Below, piece after piece: positions 1 to 8,642 of a stretch of 64,000 nt of DNA. The first letter of the stretch is position 1, and every line of letters begins with the position of its first letter. The position numbers were made by a program, and so were the translations under genes. The stretch covers positions 372,001-436,000 of the forward strand of contig NZ_FNGF01000004.1 of assembly GCF_900102815.1 (NCBI RefSeq), in the 5' to 3' direction. This DNA comes from Glycomyces sambucus. GTDB lineage: Bacteria; Actinomycetota; Actinomycetes; Mycobacteriales; Micromonosporaceae. The notes below the pieces were generated by a model that was given only the letters and a program-made list of their open reading frames with translations, was not told the origin of the DNA and made no database searches.

Positions 1-897
1 TGCACGGCCCCGCTGTTCCACACCGCGGGCCTCAACATGACCTGCCTGCCGACGCTCCTCAAAGGAGGGACGGTGGTCCTGGAGCCCGCCTTCGACCCCG
101 AGCGCACGTTGAAGCTGGTCCGGTCCCTGCGCGTCACCTACATGTTCGGCGTCCCGGTCATGTTCGCGGCGATCGCGCGCTCGGCGGCCTGGGCGGACGC
201 CGACCTGTCGAGCCTGCGGCGGGTCAGCTGCGGCGGCGCCCCGGTGCCGGCGGCGACGATCGCGGCGTACCTGGAGCGGGGCGTCGTCTTCAGCCAGGGG
301 TACGGCATGACCGAGGCGTCCCCGGGGGTGCTGTTCCTGGCCGGGGAGGACAGCGCCCGCAAGGCCGGGACGGCCGGCGTCCCGCACTTCTTCACCGACG
401 TCGGCATCGTCGACGCGGCGGCGCGCCCCGTCGGGCCCGGCGAGCGCGGCGAGGTGGTCGTGCACGGCCCCAACGTGATGCGCGAGTACTGGGACCGCCC
501 CGAGGACACCGCCGCCGCGTTCGCCGACGGCTGGTTCCGCACCGGCGACATCGCCTCCGCCGACGCCGACGGCTTCGTGTCCATCCTGGATCGGGCGAAG
601 GACGTGTTCATCTCCGGCGGCGAGAACGTCTCCCCCGCCGAGGTCGAGGCCGCGCTCGGCGGCCACCCCGCCGTCGCCGACTGCGCGGTCATCGGCGTCC
701 CGGACCCGACCTGGGGCGAGGTCGGCCGCGCGATCGTCGTCGCGGCCGAGCCGGTGGACGGCGCCGAGCTCCTGGCGTTCCTGCGGGGCAGGCTCGCCGG
801 GTACAAGATCCCGAAGTCCGTGGTCTTCACCGCCGGACTGCCCCGCTCCCCCACCGGCAAGATCATCCGGCGCGCACTGCGAGAGGAACACCGATGA
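1..897 (+). CDS. Acyl-CoA synthetase (AMP-binding), C-terminal part
   Basis: This is the 3' 298 codons of an ANL-superfamily acyl-CoA ligase; the frame is open from base 1 and the N-terminus lies outside the window. Such enzymes adenylate a carboxylic acid with ATP and transfer it to CoA. The motif order is right: YGMTEAS (A5-type, about nt 301), WFRTGDI (A7, about nt 532), DRAKDVFISGGENV (A8 hinge, about nt 591) and PRSPTGKI with the A10 catalytic Lys near the end. The TGA overlaps the next ATG by four bases (ATGA), so it is coupled to a MaoC hydratase; this suggests a short fatty-acid or aromatic acid catabolic operon. The substrate cannot be read from the sequence. Confidence 0.93.
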   Translation, partial: CTAPLFHTAGLNMTCLPTLLKGGTVVLEPAFDPERTLKLVRSLRVTYMFGVPVMFAAIARSAAWADADLSSLRRVSCGGAPVPAATIAAYLERGVVFSQGYGMTEASPGVLFLAGEDSARKAGTAGVPHFFTDVGIVDAAARPVGPGERGEVVVHGPNVMREYWDRPEDTAAAFADGWFRTGDIASADADGFVSILDRAKDVFISGGENVSPAEVEAALGGHPAVADCAVIGVPDPTWGEVGRAIVVAAEPVDGAELLAFLRGRLAGYKIPKSVVFTAGLPRSPTGKIIRRALREEHR

Positions 898-1349
898 GCA
901 GACGAGTCAACGGCATCGAGGAGATCGCCGCCTTGGGCGGGACTGACCTCGGCCGCACCGGCTGGCGCGAGATCGCCCAGGACCGGGTGGACGGCTTCGC
1001 CGACGCCACCGACGACCACCAGTGGATCCACACCGACCCCGTGCGCGCCGCCGCCGGGCCCTTCGGCGCCGCCATCGCCCACGGCTACCTCACGCTGTCA
1101 CTGGTCATACCGATGTTCAACGAGCTCTTGGAGATCGGCGGCGTCACCGCGAGCGTCAACTACGGGCTCAACCGGGTCCGCTTCCCCGCCCCGGTGCGCG
1201 TAGGCGAGCGCGTGCGGCTCCACGCCGCCGTCGCCGCGGCTGAGGAGGTCGCGGGCGGCGCGCAGCTCACCCTCGACTTCACCGTGGAGATCGAGGACGG
1301 CGCGAAACCGGCGTGCGCGGCGCAGGCCGTCTACCGCTACTACCGCTGA
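894..1349 (+). CDS. MaoC family dehydratase
   Basis: A 151-residue single hot-dog-fold protein of the MaoC/R-specific enoyl-CoA hydratase family. The catalytic Asp/His signature is visible as DDHQWIHTD near residues 41-49, followed by the small-residue helix AIAHGYLTLSLV. The length matches single-domain MaoC proteins. The start ATG overlaps the stop of the acyl-CoA ligase, so the two are translationally coupled. The likely role is hydration or dehydration of an acyl-CoA made by the upstream ligase. A perfect 14-bp hairpin closes the transcription unit just after the stop. Confidence 0.93.
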   Translation: MSRRVNGIEEIAALGGTDLGRTGWREIAQDRVDGFADATDDHQWIHTDPVRAAAGPFGAAIAHGYLTLSLVIPMFNELLEIGGVTASVNYGLNRVRFPAPVRVGERVRLHAAVAAAEEVAGGAQLTLDFTVEIEDGAKPACAAQAVYRYYR

Positions 1350-1355
1350 GGGAGC

Positions 1356-1389
1356 GGCCGTCCGGGACCGGGTTCGGTCCCGGACGGCC
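1356..1389. terminator. Bidirectional hairpin terminator
   Basis: A perfect 14-bp inverted repeat (ggccgtccgggacc and its complement) with a 6-base loop sits between two convergent genes, 6 bases after the MaoC stop and 5 bases before the stop of the minus-strand esterase gene. There is no clear T-tract, as is usual in high-GC actinobacteria. Confidence 0.8.
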
Positions 1390-1394
1390 CGGCG

Positions 1395-3515
1395 CTACCG
1401 CTCCGCGGTGAACAGGCGCGGCAGGAAGTCGATCAGCGCCTGCTGCCAGACGTCCCAGCCGTGCGGGCCGGGGATGACCGGCGCGAACTCGTGCGCGATG
1501 CCGCTGCGCTCCATCGCCGCGATCAGGTCGAGCGTCGGCTTGTACGTGAAGTCCTGGCTGTCACCGGTGTACACGCGGATGAGCGCGGTGCCGGCGTTGA
1601 CGGCGTCGATGTCGGTGCCCTCCGGCGGGCCGCCGAACGCCGACATCGCGCCGATGTAGGCGAACGCGCCGGGATGGGCCCACAGGGTGCTGAGCGTGTG
1701 GCCCGAACCCATCGACAGGCCCGCCAGCGCGCGCCGCCGCGGGTCCGCGCTCACATGGAGCCGGGCCTCGGCGGCCGGGGCGATGCGCGCGGTCAGCTCG
1801 GTCGGGAAGTCGACCCCGTTGCCGTTCGCCATGACCACGACCATGGGCACGACGGCGCCCTGGCGGTGGTGGTGGTCGAGGATGCGGTCGGCGTGGCCGA
1901 CCTCGATCCAGTCGGTCCACGTCTGGCCGCCGCCGTGCTGGAGGTAGAGCACGGGGTACGCCTCGGCGCGGTGCGGGTCGTAGTCCGGGGGCGTCCACAC
2001 GAAGGCCGATCGCTCCGCCTCGCCGGCGGTGCTGGTGTAGGCCAGGACGCTCGCCTCGCCGCGCTCGGCGGCGGGGGCCGGGACGGTGTAGCGGCCCCGG
2101 AGGGTGTCGCCGGGGACGGCGAAGGTGCTCCAGGCGGGTTCGGAGTGCACGGAGGCGGGGTTGTTCGGGTCCTTGCGTTCGACGCCGTCGACCTCGAACT
2201 TGTAGTGGTACGAGCCGCCTTGGAGGGGCATCGTCAGGCGCCATGTGCCGTCGGGCCGCCGGGTCATGGGCGTGCGGGGCCAGCTTCCGGCGGGGCCGAA
2301 GTTGCCCCAGACGGCGACGCGCGAGGCGGCGGCGAACTCGGGGCCGGCTTCGAAGGTGGCGACGCCGTCCGCGTCGATCCACGGGGTGGGGGCCGTGCCT
2401 GGTGCGGGCGGCTCGTGCGCGGTGAAGGGGCGGTGGCCCTCGCTCGGGCCGCGGTCGGCGACGGGCCGGAACAGGCGCTGCGCGAAGTCGCGCAGGGCGC
2501 TCCGCCAGGTCTCCCAGGTGCCGCCGGCGCGGGGGTGCGCCCCGTCGGACTCGAACGCGACGCCCGCGGCGGCGAGCGCGGCCTCCAGGGCGACGAGGTC
2601 GTCGTAGGCGGGGTCGGTGACGTTGCCGCCGTAGACGCGGATCATGTTGGCGGCGTTGAGCTCGCGCGCCTCGGCGGGGCCGATCGGGCGGTCGAGGCCG
2701 CCGGAGAGGACACCGACGCTCGTGAACGTTCCCGATGCCGCGAGGAACGATGCGAGCGCCGTGCCCGCGCCGCGGCCGATGCCGGCGACCGCGCGGTCGG
2801 CCGGTGCGGGCGAGACGCGGTAGGCGGCCTCGGCGGCGGGCACGAGCCCCTGGACGAGGTCCTGCACGGCGAGGTCGCCGGCCGCCACGACCACCATCGG
2901 CTCGGCGTCGCCGTCGAGCACGAGCCGGTCGAGGATCTGCTTGAGGCGGCCCGGTCCCGCCCAGTCCCGATGGCTCCGGCCCTCGTCCGGGAGGAGGTAG
3001 AGCGCGGGGTAGGGCTCGGGGCGGTCGGGGTCGTAGCCTGGCGGGGTCCACACGAGCGCTTCACCGGTGCCGTACCGGAGTACGGCAAGTTCGCCGCCGT
3101 CAGGGGCGTCGGCGAGCCATGCCGCGCCGGGGCCGGGGACGAACAGGGTGTCGAGATCCGCGGTCGTCTCACGGCTGTTCTCGGAGCGGCGGATCGCGAC
3201 GGCCTCGGCGTCCGGGGTCGGGCGCACGACGAACCGGTAGGTGTACACGCCGGGTTCGAGCGGGCCGACGGTGGCGGCGCGGTCGCCCTCGCCGTCGGCG
3301 TTGAACTCGGTCCAGGTCCGGCCGGGCCCGAAGTCGCCTTGGACGGCGACCTGGCCGTCCCGGCCGCCGGGCGCCTCGCTCACGGCCGCGGCGGGCACGG
3401 CGAACCGGTACACGCCGCCGACCGGGTCGTCGGGGGCCGGGGCGACCCACGGGTCAGGGCTCGCCGCTGCGAAGCGGTCCGGTGGTGCCGCGTGGCGTGG
3501 TCGGGGCTCGATCAT
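1395..3515 (-). CDS. Tandem-duplicated enterochelin-esterase-like protein
   Basis: A 706-residue protein made of two copies of the same module: an early-set/CBM48-like beta domain (around residues 20-110 and 385-470) followed by an esterase-D alpha/beta hydrolase domain (around 140-345 and 485-705). The second half keeps the nucleophile elbow GLSMG and a C-terminal HGWDVW histidine. At the equivalent place the first half reads GIGRG, so the catalytic Ser is lost while an AHP histidine region remains. No obvious signal peptide is seen. The start is supported by AGGAGGA five bases before ATG. The family includes Fes-type esterases and mycolyl/acetylxylan esterase relatives; the substrate is unknown. 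It converges on the MaoC gene. Confidence 0.85.
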   Translation of the reverse strand: MIEPRPRHAAPPDRFAAASPDPWVAPAPDDPVGGVYRFAVPAAAVSEAPGGRDGQVAVQGDFGPGRTWTEFNADGEGDRAATVGPLEPGVYTYRFVVRPTPDAEAVAIRRSENSRETTADLDTLFVPGPGAAWLADAPDGGELAVLRYGTGEALVWTPPGYDPDRPEPYPALYLLPDEGRSHRDWAGPGRLKQILDRLVLDGDAEPMVVVAAGDLAVQDLVQGLVPAAEAAYRVSPAPADRAVAGIGRGAGTALASFLAASGTFTSVGVLSGGLDRPIGPAEARELNAANMIRVYGGNVTDPAYDDLVALEAALAAAGVAFESDGAHPRAGGTWETWRSALRDFAQRLFRPVADRGPSEGHRPFTAHEPPAPGTAPTPWIDADGVATFEAGPEFAAASRVAVWGNFGPAGSWPRTPMTRRPDGTWRLTMPLQGGSYHYKFEVDGVERKDPNNPASVHSEPAWSTFAVPGDTLRGRYTVPAPAAERGEASVLAYTSTAGEAERSAFVWTPPDYDPHRAEAYPVLYLQHGGGQTWTDWIEVGHADRILDHHHRQGAVVPMVVVMANGNGVDFPTELTARIAPAAEARLHVSADPRRRALAGLSMGSGHTLSTLWAHPGAFAYIGAMSAFGGPPEGTDIDAVNAGTALIRVYTGDSQDFTYKPTLDLIAAMERSGIAHEFAPVIPGPHGWDVWQQALIDFLPRLFTAER

Positions 3516-3658
3516 GGAGTTCCTCCTCTGGTCCGATGCTGCACGACCGGCCGGGAGGGGCGGCCGGTGCGAACGTCAGTACCAGGCTCATATACCGATA
3601 AACCGATGTCAAGGGCCAGCGCGTCGCCGAACCCCGACCTGCGGCTTCCGTTCGGGCG

Positions 3659-4348
3659 TCACGCGGACCGTTCGCACCAGGTCTGCCAGGTCCGGCGGGA
3701 GTTGGGGAGGTCGGGGTCGTCCAGGAGCCACAGGACGTAGCCGGCATGCACTCGCGCCCAAGGGTTCTCCGAGTCCACGGCCATGACGAGGCCGGAGCGG
3801 AGGTCGTCGCCGTCGACGGCGCGGGCGACGCGGACGTACTCGCGGTCCTTGCATCGGTAGGCGCGCGACACCGCGGCGATGACCAGTCGGACGAGCCTGG
3901 CGCGCACCGGCCCGCGATGATCGTCTCCGGCGAGGTCGCGGATGAGGTCCTGCTTGGTGCCCCATTTCTTGGCGTGGAGCGTCCATTCCCGGGGGAACCG
4001 GGCCTCCCATTCCAGGTATCCGAGTGCGTAGGGCAGGCCGGGCCAGTCGGTGAGCGGGCCGCGGGGGCGGCCCCACAGGGCATCAGGGAAGGCGCGGCGC
4101 CTGGCCTCGGAGTGGACGGTGATCAACCGGCGCGTCTCCGGTTCGTCGTACCACTGCGGGAGACGGCCGAGATCCCTTGCCCGGAACCAGTCTTCGTTGA
4201 AGCGCGTGAGCGCCGCATCGACACCTGCACGCGCGGCGGCGAGACCGGCGAGCGCGATCGCCCGCTCACCCGGATCGGCACTGGTGAGCCCACGGGTGTA
4301 GCCGATCCGGCGGGCCCAGTCCGCCTCGTCGTCGCCGGTCGTCGTCAT
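3659..4348 (-). CDS. Hypothetical protein
   Basis: A 229-residue soluble, Arg/Trp-rich protein of unknown function. It contains WTLHAKKWGTKQDL in the middle and a C-terminal helical part ending WQTWCERSA. The ATG overlaps the TGA of the upstream membrane-protein gene (ATGA), so the two are very likely co-translated. The frame stays open far upstream of this ATG, but the overlap and the quality of the protein argue for this start. I do not recognise a family. Confidence 0.7.
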   Translation of the reverse strand: MTTTGDDEADWARRIGYTRGLTSADPGERAIALAGLAAARAGVDAALTRFNEDWFRARDLGRLPQWYDEPETRRLITVHSEARRRAFPDALWGRPRGPLTDWPGLPYALGYLEWEARFPREWTLHAKKWGTKQDLIRDLAGDDHRGPVRARLVRLVIAAVSRAYRCKDREYVRVARAVDGDDLRSGLVMAVDSENPWARVHAGYVLWLLDDPDLPNSRRTWQTWCERSA

Positions 4349-5064
4349 GAGCCGCTGTCGGAAGGGGCACTGTCGAAGGGGGCACTGTCGAAAGAAGCAC
4401 TGTCGTACTCGTTGAAGTCCTTGTACGCCACGACGTTCCGGGACCGCAGGATCCTCAGCGCCCGCTGCCGGACCTTCCGGAGGATCTCGATGTCGTCCGG
4501 CGTCAGCGACGCGACGTCGACCGCCGGGGGCTTCTCGGTGGCCCGCAGTCGGACGTGGACGACGATGACGGCGACCGCGAACGCGATCAACAGGAGGAAC
4601 GGCACGGCCAGCACCGCGTTCGAGGCGGACTCCCAGGTGCGGAAGAGCGCCGCCCCGAGGGACAGCGTCGCGATCACGAGGATCATCACCGCGATGCCGT
4701 GCAGGGTCCGATTCCACTGCCGGTGCGGCGTCAGCAGCCACGGCACGAAGAAGCCGAGGACCGCGCAGGCGGACAGCCCGGCGCCCGCCCACGCCACCGG
4801 GAGCAGCGCCTCGTTGTCGATGGCGCCGGTGAGCATGAAGATGCCCAGTGCCACGGCCGCGCACAGGCTGATGATCGTGAGGGTGTAGCCGAGCCCGGCC
4901 ACGGTCTTCCCCAGGGCCGTGCGCCGGTACCAGCGCCTCGCCAGGGTCAGCTCCACGTGCGCGTAGTCGAGCACGACCCGGTTGAGCGCCCCGATGTCGA
5001 AGGGGGTGAAGTTGTCGTGGATCGTCGCCCATTCGTTGGGCTGGATGGCGGCGGCCTTGGGCAT
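4345..5064 (-). CDS. Four-helix membrane protein with pentapeptide-repeat tail
   Basis: A 239-residue protein with four predicted membrane segments (around residues 55-75, 88-108, 122-142 and 150-170) and soluble ends. The C-terminal 20 residues are four near-copies of a DSAxF unit ending in SDSGS, encoded by a 15-bp tandem repeat. It is coupled by ATGA to the following hypothetical gene, which may encode its partner. No known family is recognised; the cytoplasmic C-terminal third is charged (DDIEILRKVRQRALRILRSR). Confidence 0.75.
   Translation of the reverse strand: MPKAAAIQPNEWATIHDNFTPFDIGALNRVVLDYAHVELTLARRWYRRTALGKTVAGLGYTLTIISLCAAVALGIFMLTGAIDNEALLPVAWAGAGLSACAVLGFFVPWLLTPHRQWNRTLHGIAVMILVIATLSLGAALFRTWESASNAVLAVPFLLLIAFAVAVIVVHVRLRATEKPPAVDVASLTPDDIEILRKVRQRALRILRSRNVVAYKDFNEYDSASFDSAPFDSAPSDSGS
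4356..4405. repeat. 15-bp in-frame tandem repeat
   Basis: Three to four near-identical 15-base units (cactgtcgaaggggg type) in tandem inside the 3' end of the membrane-protein gene. Because the unit is a multiple of three, copy-number change would alter tail length without changing the frame. Confidence 0.75.
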
Positions 5065-5239
5065 CGGACTTCCTCGATCTCGGCGGCGACGGGCCGGCTC
5101 CGGGCGACCCAGGCCCCGTACAGGAGGACCGTAGCGGGCGGGAACCAGCGGCCGCCGAGGCGCATCGCGTGGCCGCCGTTGGACGCGGGTCGGCAGAATG
5201 GGGACCTGCTCGAATCACGACGATGGAACGGGGTCCCTG

Positions 5240-5878
5240 ATGGGCGTTTGGGAGCACATGTGGGTCGCGCCCGCCGAGCCGGTCCGGATGCCGCTCGACC
5301 GCTTCGCGCGGCTGTGCGCCGACCTGCTCGACGAGCGCGTGACGCGGCAGCGGTGGGTGCTGGTCACCGGCCGGCTCGACTCGGCCGCGCCGATCGCCAT
5401 CGGGAACCAGGCCGCCGACGCCTTCCGCGAGCAGGCGCGCGAGGGACTGCTCGGCACCACCGTCGAGACGTACCGGGAGGTCATGACCTTCCGGGCCTTC
5501 GGCACCGGCTCCCGCGAAGCGGCCGCGGCGCTGGCCGCGCTGCCGGCCGACTGCGGGGACGTCGCCGTCTACTTCCCCGGCCTCGATTTCGGCAACCCCG
5601 GGATGGCCGAGGTGTACGGGGACGTGAGCGACCCTGAGGCGGCGCTCTACTCCCTGGCCGAACCGACGGCGCTGCGGGACGAGCGGGACAACCCCGACTT
5701 CATGGGCCCGGACGGGCCGAACTTCGACCTCGACCCGGTCGTCATGACCGAGCACGCGGTGCGCACGGTCTTCGCCACGTACGCCAAGAACGGCCCCACC
5801 CGCCCCCACGGGCCGCTCCGCGACGTCCTCCTGCGGCACTTCGGCGACGGCATGCTGGAGTGCTGCGCCTTCGATTGA
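5240..5878 (+). CDS. Hypothetical protein
   Basis: A 212-residue soluble protein, start chosen at MGVWEHMW. An upstream in-frame ATG at 5198 would add 14 residues of unlikely composition. It has no signal peptide or membrane segment. It carries a Gly/Pro/Asp-rich stretch FMGPDGPNFDLD and ends LECCAFD. I do not recognise a family. It is transcribed away from the membrane-protein pair and converges on the molybdopterin oxidoreductase gene, whose stop is 10 bases downstream. Confidence 0.72.
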   Translation: MGVWEHMWVAPAEPVRMPLDRFARLCADLLDERVTRQRWVLVTGRLDSAAPIAIGNQAADAFREQAREGLLGTTVETYREVMTFRAFGTGSREAAAALAALPADCGDVAVYFPGLDFGNPGMAEVYGDVSDPEAALYSLAEPTALRDERDNPDFMGPDGPNFDLDPVVMTEHAVRTVFATYAKNGPTRPHGPLRDVLLRHFGDGMLECCAFD

Positions 5879-5888
5879 CGCGCGGCGC

Positions 5889-7388
5889 TCAGCCGACGGT
5901 GACGGTGACGCTGTGGAGGCCGGTGGCGCCGTCGGGGATGACGCCCTGTTCGACGCTGGTCTGCACTTCGCCCTCGCCGTCGGTGGCGCGGACGGTGAGC
6001 GTGTGCTCGCCGCCGTCGGCGTCCCACTCGTACTTCCACTGCCGCCAGGTGTCGCCGGTGGACACGTCGGACAGTTCGCAGGGGACCCACGGGTCGTCGT
6101 CGACGCGCAGTTCGACGGCGCTGATGCCGCGGTGCTGGGCCCAGGCGACGCCCGCGACGACGACCGTGCCGCTGCTGGCCTTGCTGCGCGGGGTGTCGAT
6201 GCGCGACTGGGTCTTGATGGGGCGCGGGGTGGACCAGCCGCGGGTGATCCAGTACGCGTTGTAGGAGTCGAACGTGGACAGTTCGAGTTCGGTGAGCCAC
6301 TTGGTGGCCGAGACGTACCCGTACAGGCCGGGGATGACCAGGCGCACCGGCCAGCCGTGGTCGATCGGGAGCGGGGCGCCGTTCATGCCGATGGCGATGA
6401 GGGCGTCGCGGCCGTCGAAGACGAGTTCGGTGGGGGTCCCGGCGGTCCAGCCGTCGGTCGAGCGGGACACGAGCTGGTCGGCGGCCGGGTCGGGCCCGGC
6501 CTCGGCGAGGAGGTCGGCGAGGGAGACGCCGAGCCAGCGGGCGTTGCCGACGAGGTCGCCGCCGACCTGGTTCGAGACGCACGCGAGGGTGATGTCGCGT
6601 TCGATGAGCTCGCGGCCGAGCAGGTCGTCGAAGCTGAAGGTCAGCTCCCGGTCGACCATGCCGTGGACGCGCAGCGACCAGGTGTCGACGTCGATGCGCG
6701 GCACGGTGATCGCGGTGTCGATGCGGTAGAAGTCCCCGTTCGGGACCCGGTAGGGGCTCAGGCCCTCGACCTCGAAGTCGGCGACCGGGCCGGGTTCGAC
6801 CACGGGCGCGTCCGGTTCGGGGAGGGTGAGGGCGTCGCGCTGGGCCTCGATGCCCGCCGGGCCGGACCGGGCGGCCCACCAGGAGGCGCCGAGCGCGGCG
6901 GCGCCGACGCCGCCGAGGACCATCAGGAATCCGCGGCGGCTCGCGTCCTCGGAGCGGCGCCGCGACCACCACTCCAGCGAGACGAGCGCGGCGGCCGCGG
7001 CGATGAGCGAGGGCACCGCCGCCGCGAGGCCGAGGCCGGGCCGGGTGAGGGCCGCCGCGGCACCGATGAGTCCGAAGAGGACGATCGCGGCGCGTGCGGG
7101 CCAGGGGCGGGTGCGCCGCAGGCGGCCGATCGCCCCGCCGACCACCGCCGTGCCGATCGCGAGTCCCGCGATGAGCAGCGGCTTGTCGGCGGTGCCGACG
7201 AGTTCGATGAACCAGTGCGAGACCGAGAGCGGGACGACGGCGATCACCGCGTCGCTCAGCGCCGACAGCGGCGCGGACCGCGGTTCGAAGAACGCGGCGG
7301 CCAGGTGGCCGAGCGCCAGCCCGGCGAGGGTGGCGACGAGGCCGGCGACGGCCCAGGCGCGCGGTGAAGCGGGTTGCGTCGTGTTCAC
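5889..7388 (-). CDS. Membrane-anchored molybdopterin-dependent oxidoreductase
   Basis: A 499-residue sulfite-oxidase-fold enzyme. The N-terminal 175 residues hold about five transmembrane helices, with an arginine-rich RRRSED segment before the last one, placing the catalytic part outside the membrane. The Mo-cofactor domain (around 200-395) has the ligand Cys in ITLACVSNQVGG and RWLGVSL. A Mo-co dimerisation immunoglobulin-like domain (around 400-499) has WRQWKYEWDADGGEHTL. This is the actinobacterial type in which the membrane part and the enzyme are fused. The physiological substrate is unknown; S- or N-oxides or sulfite are the family precedents. It is a single gene with convergent or divergent neighbours. 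Confidence 0.92.
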   Translation of the reverse strand: MNTTQPASPRAWAVAGLVATLAGLALGHLAAAFFEPRSAPLSALSDAVIAVVPLSVSHWFIELVGTADKPLLIAGLAIGTAVVGGAIGRLRRTRPWPARAAIVLFGLIGAAAALTRPGLGLAAAVPSLIAAAAALVSLEWWSRRRSEDASRRGFLMVLGGVGAAALGASWWAARSGPAGIEAQRDALTLPEPDAPVVEPGPVADFEVEGLSPYRVPNGDFYRIDTAITVPRIDVDTWSLRVHGMVDRELTFSFDDLLGRELIERDITLACVSNQVGGDLVGNARWLGVSLADLLAEAGPDPAADQLVSRSTDGWTAGTPTELVFDGRDALIAIGMNGAPLPIDHGWPVRLVIPGLYGYVSATKWLTELELSTFDSYNAYWITRGWSTPRPIKTQSRIDTPRSKASSGTVVVAGVAWAQHRGISAVELRVDDDPWVPCELSDVSTGDTWRQWKYEWDADGGEHTLTVRATDGEGEVQTSVEQGVIPDGATGLHSVTVTVG

Positions 7389-7443
7389 CCCACCATTCTC
7401 GCGCGCGGGCGCGCCCGCGACCGGCGGTGGAGCTTACGTTCCG

Positions 7444-8595
7444 CTAAACAACGGCGGGGAGGCCGTCGAGGGCCTGCGCGAGGTCGGCGATGAGGTCCTC
7501 GGGCGACTCGATCCCGGCCGAGAACCGCACCAGGTCAGGCGGGATGCCGGGGGTCTCGTGCGACCCCGCGTGGATCCCGGCGGCCAGGTGCGTCACCAGG
7601 GACTCCACCCCACCCAGGCTCGAGGCCGCGTACGCCACGCGCATCGACTCGACCAGCGCCGCGGCGGCCGCGGCGCCGCCCGCGGGCCGGAAGGACAGGA
7701 CCGACCCGAACCCGTCGAAGAGGGCGGCGGCGCGCGCGTGGTCGGGGTGCGAGGCCAGCCCCGGGTAGTTCACCTGGGCGACGGCCGCGTGCCCGGCGAG
7801 GAAGGCCGCGACGGCCGCGGCGTTCGCGTTCTGCTGGCGCACCCGGAGGGCGAGGGTCTTGATCCCGCGCGAGAGCAGGAACGCCGCGTGCGGGTCGAGG
7901 CTGCACCCGTAGGCGCCCATGGCGGAGGCGACGCGCGCGATGCGCGCGGCCGAGCCGGTCACGGCCCCCGCGGCGATGTCGGAGTGGCCGTTGAGCGCCT
8001 TGGTCGCCGAGTGGCACACCAGGTCGAAGCCGACGGAGTGGGGGCGGAAGACCACCGGTGTCGCGAACGTGTTGTCGATGACGGAGGCCAGGCCGTGCTC
8101 GCGCGCGAAGCGGGCCGCACCGGCGAGGTCGCCCACGCGCAGGTGCGGGTTGGTGATCGTCTCGGTCAGGAACGCGGTCGTCGCGGGCCGCAGCGCCTCC
8201 CGCCAGGCCCGCGGGTCAGCGGGGTCGACCAGGTCGTAGGTCCAGCCCAGGTGGGCGGCGTGCTCGGCGAGGAACCGGTGCGTGCCGCCGTAGAACGAGC
8301 CGGCGGCGATGAGGTGGTCCCCGGCGTCGAGGACGCTGTGGAGGGCGGTGCTGATCGCGGCCATGCCCGAGGCGGTGGCGACGGCGTCCTCGGCGCCTTC
8401 GAGGGCCGCGAGCCTGCGGTGCAGGTGGCGCTGCGTCGGGTTCGTGCCGAGCCGGATGTAGCGGACGCCGCCGCCGGGGGCGTCCTCGAAGACGGTGCCC
8501 TGGTGGATCGGGAACACCACCGAGCCGCCCGCGGCGGGCCGCGGCTCACCGCCGTGCACCGACAGGGTCTCGAACCGGGTTCGCTGGTCGCTCAT
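7444..8595 (-). CDS. Trans-sulfuration PLP enzyme (cystathionine gamma-synthase/lyase type)
   Basis: A 383-residue Cys/Met-metabolism PLP enzyme. The PLP lysine lies in CHSATKALNGHSD (around residue 200), with ETITNPHLRVGD upstream and SLGGVESL near the C-terminus, all typical of MetB/MetC/MGL enzymes. The length is standard. Motifs cannot separate synthase, lyase and methionine gamma-lyase. It lies next to an MTA phosphorylase gene on the same strand (47-base gap), so a sulfur-amino-acid salvage role is plausible but inferred. Confidence 0.92.
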   Translation of the reverse strand: MSDQRTRFETLSVHGGEPRPAAGGSVVFPIHQGTVFEDAPGGGVRYIRLGTNPTQRHLHRRLAALEGAEDAVATASGMAAISTALHSVLDAGDHLIAAGSFYGGTHRFLAEHAAHLGWTYDLVDPADPRAWREALRPATTAFLTETITNPHLRVGDLAGAARFAREHGLASVIDNTFATPVVFRPHSVGFDLVCHSATKALNGHSDIAAGAVTGSAARIARVASAMGAYGCSLDPHAAFLLSRGIKTLALRVRQQNANAAAVAAFLAGHAAVAQVNYPGLASHPDHARAAALFDGFGSVLSFRPAGGAAAAAALVESMRVAYAASSLGGVESLVTHLAAGIHAGSHETPGIPPDLVRFSAGIESPEDLIADLAQALDGLPAVV

Positions 8596-8642
8596 CTGGC
8601 AGAGGCTACGGGCGGCGGCGTCCGCGGTTCAACGATTCGTCC

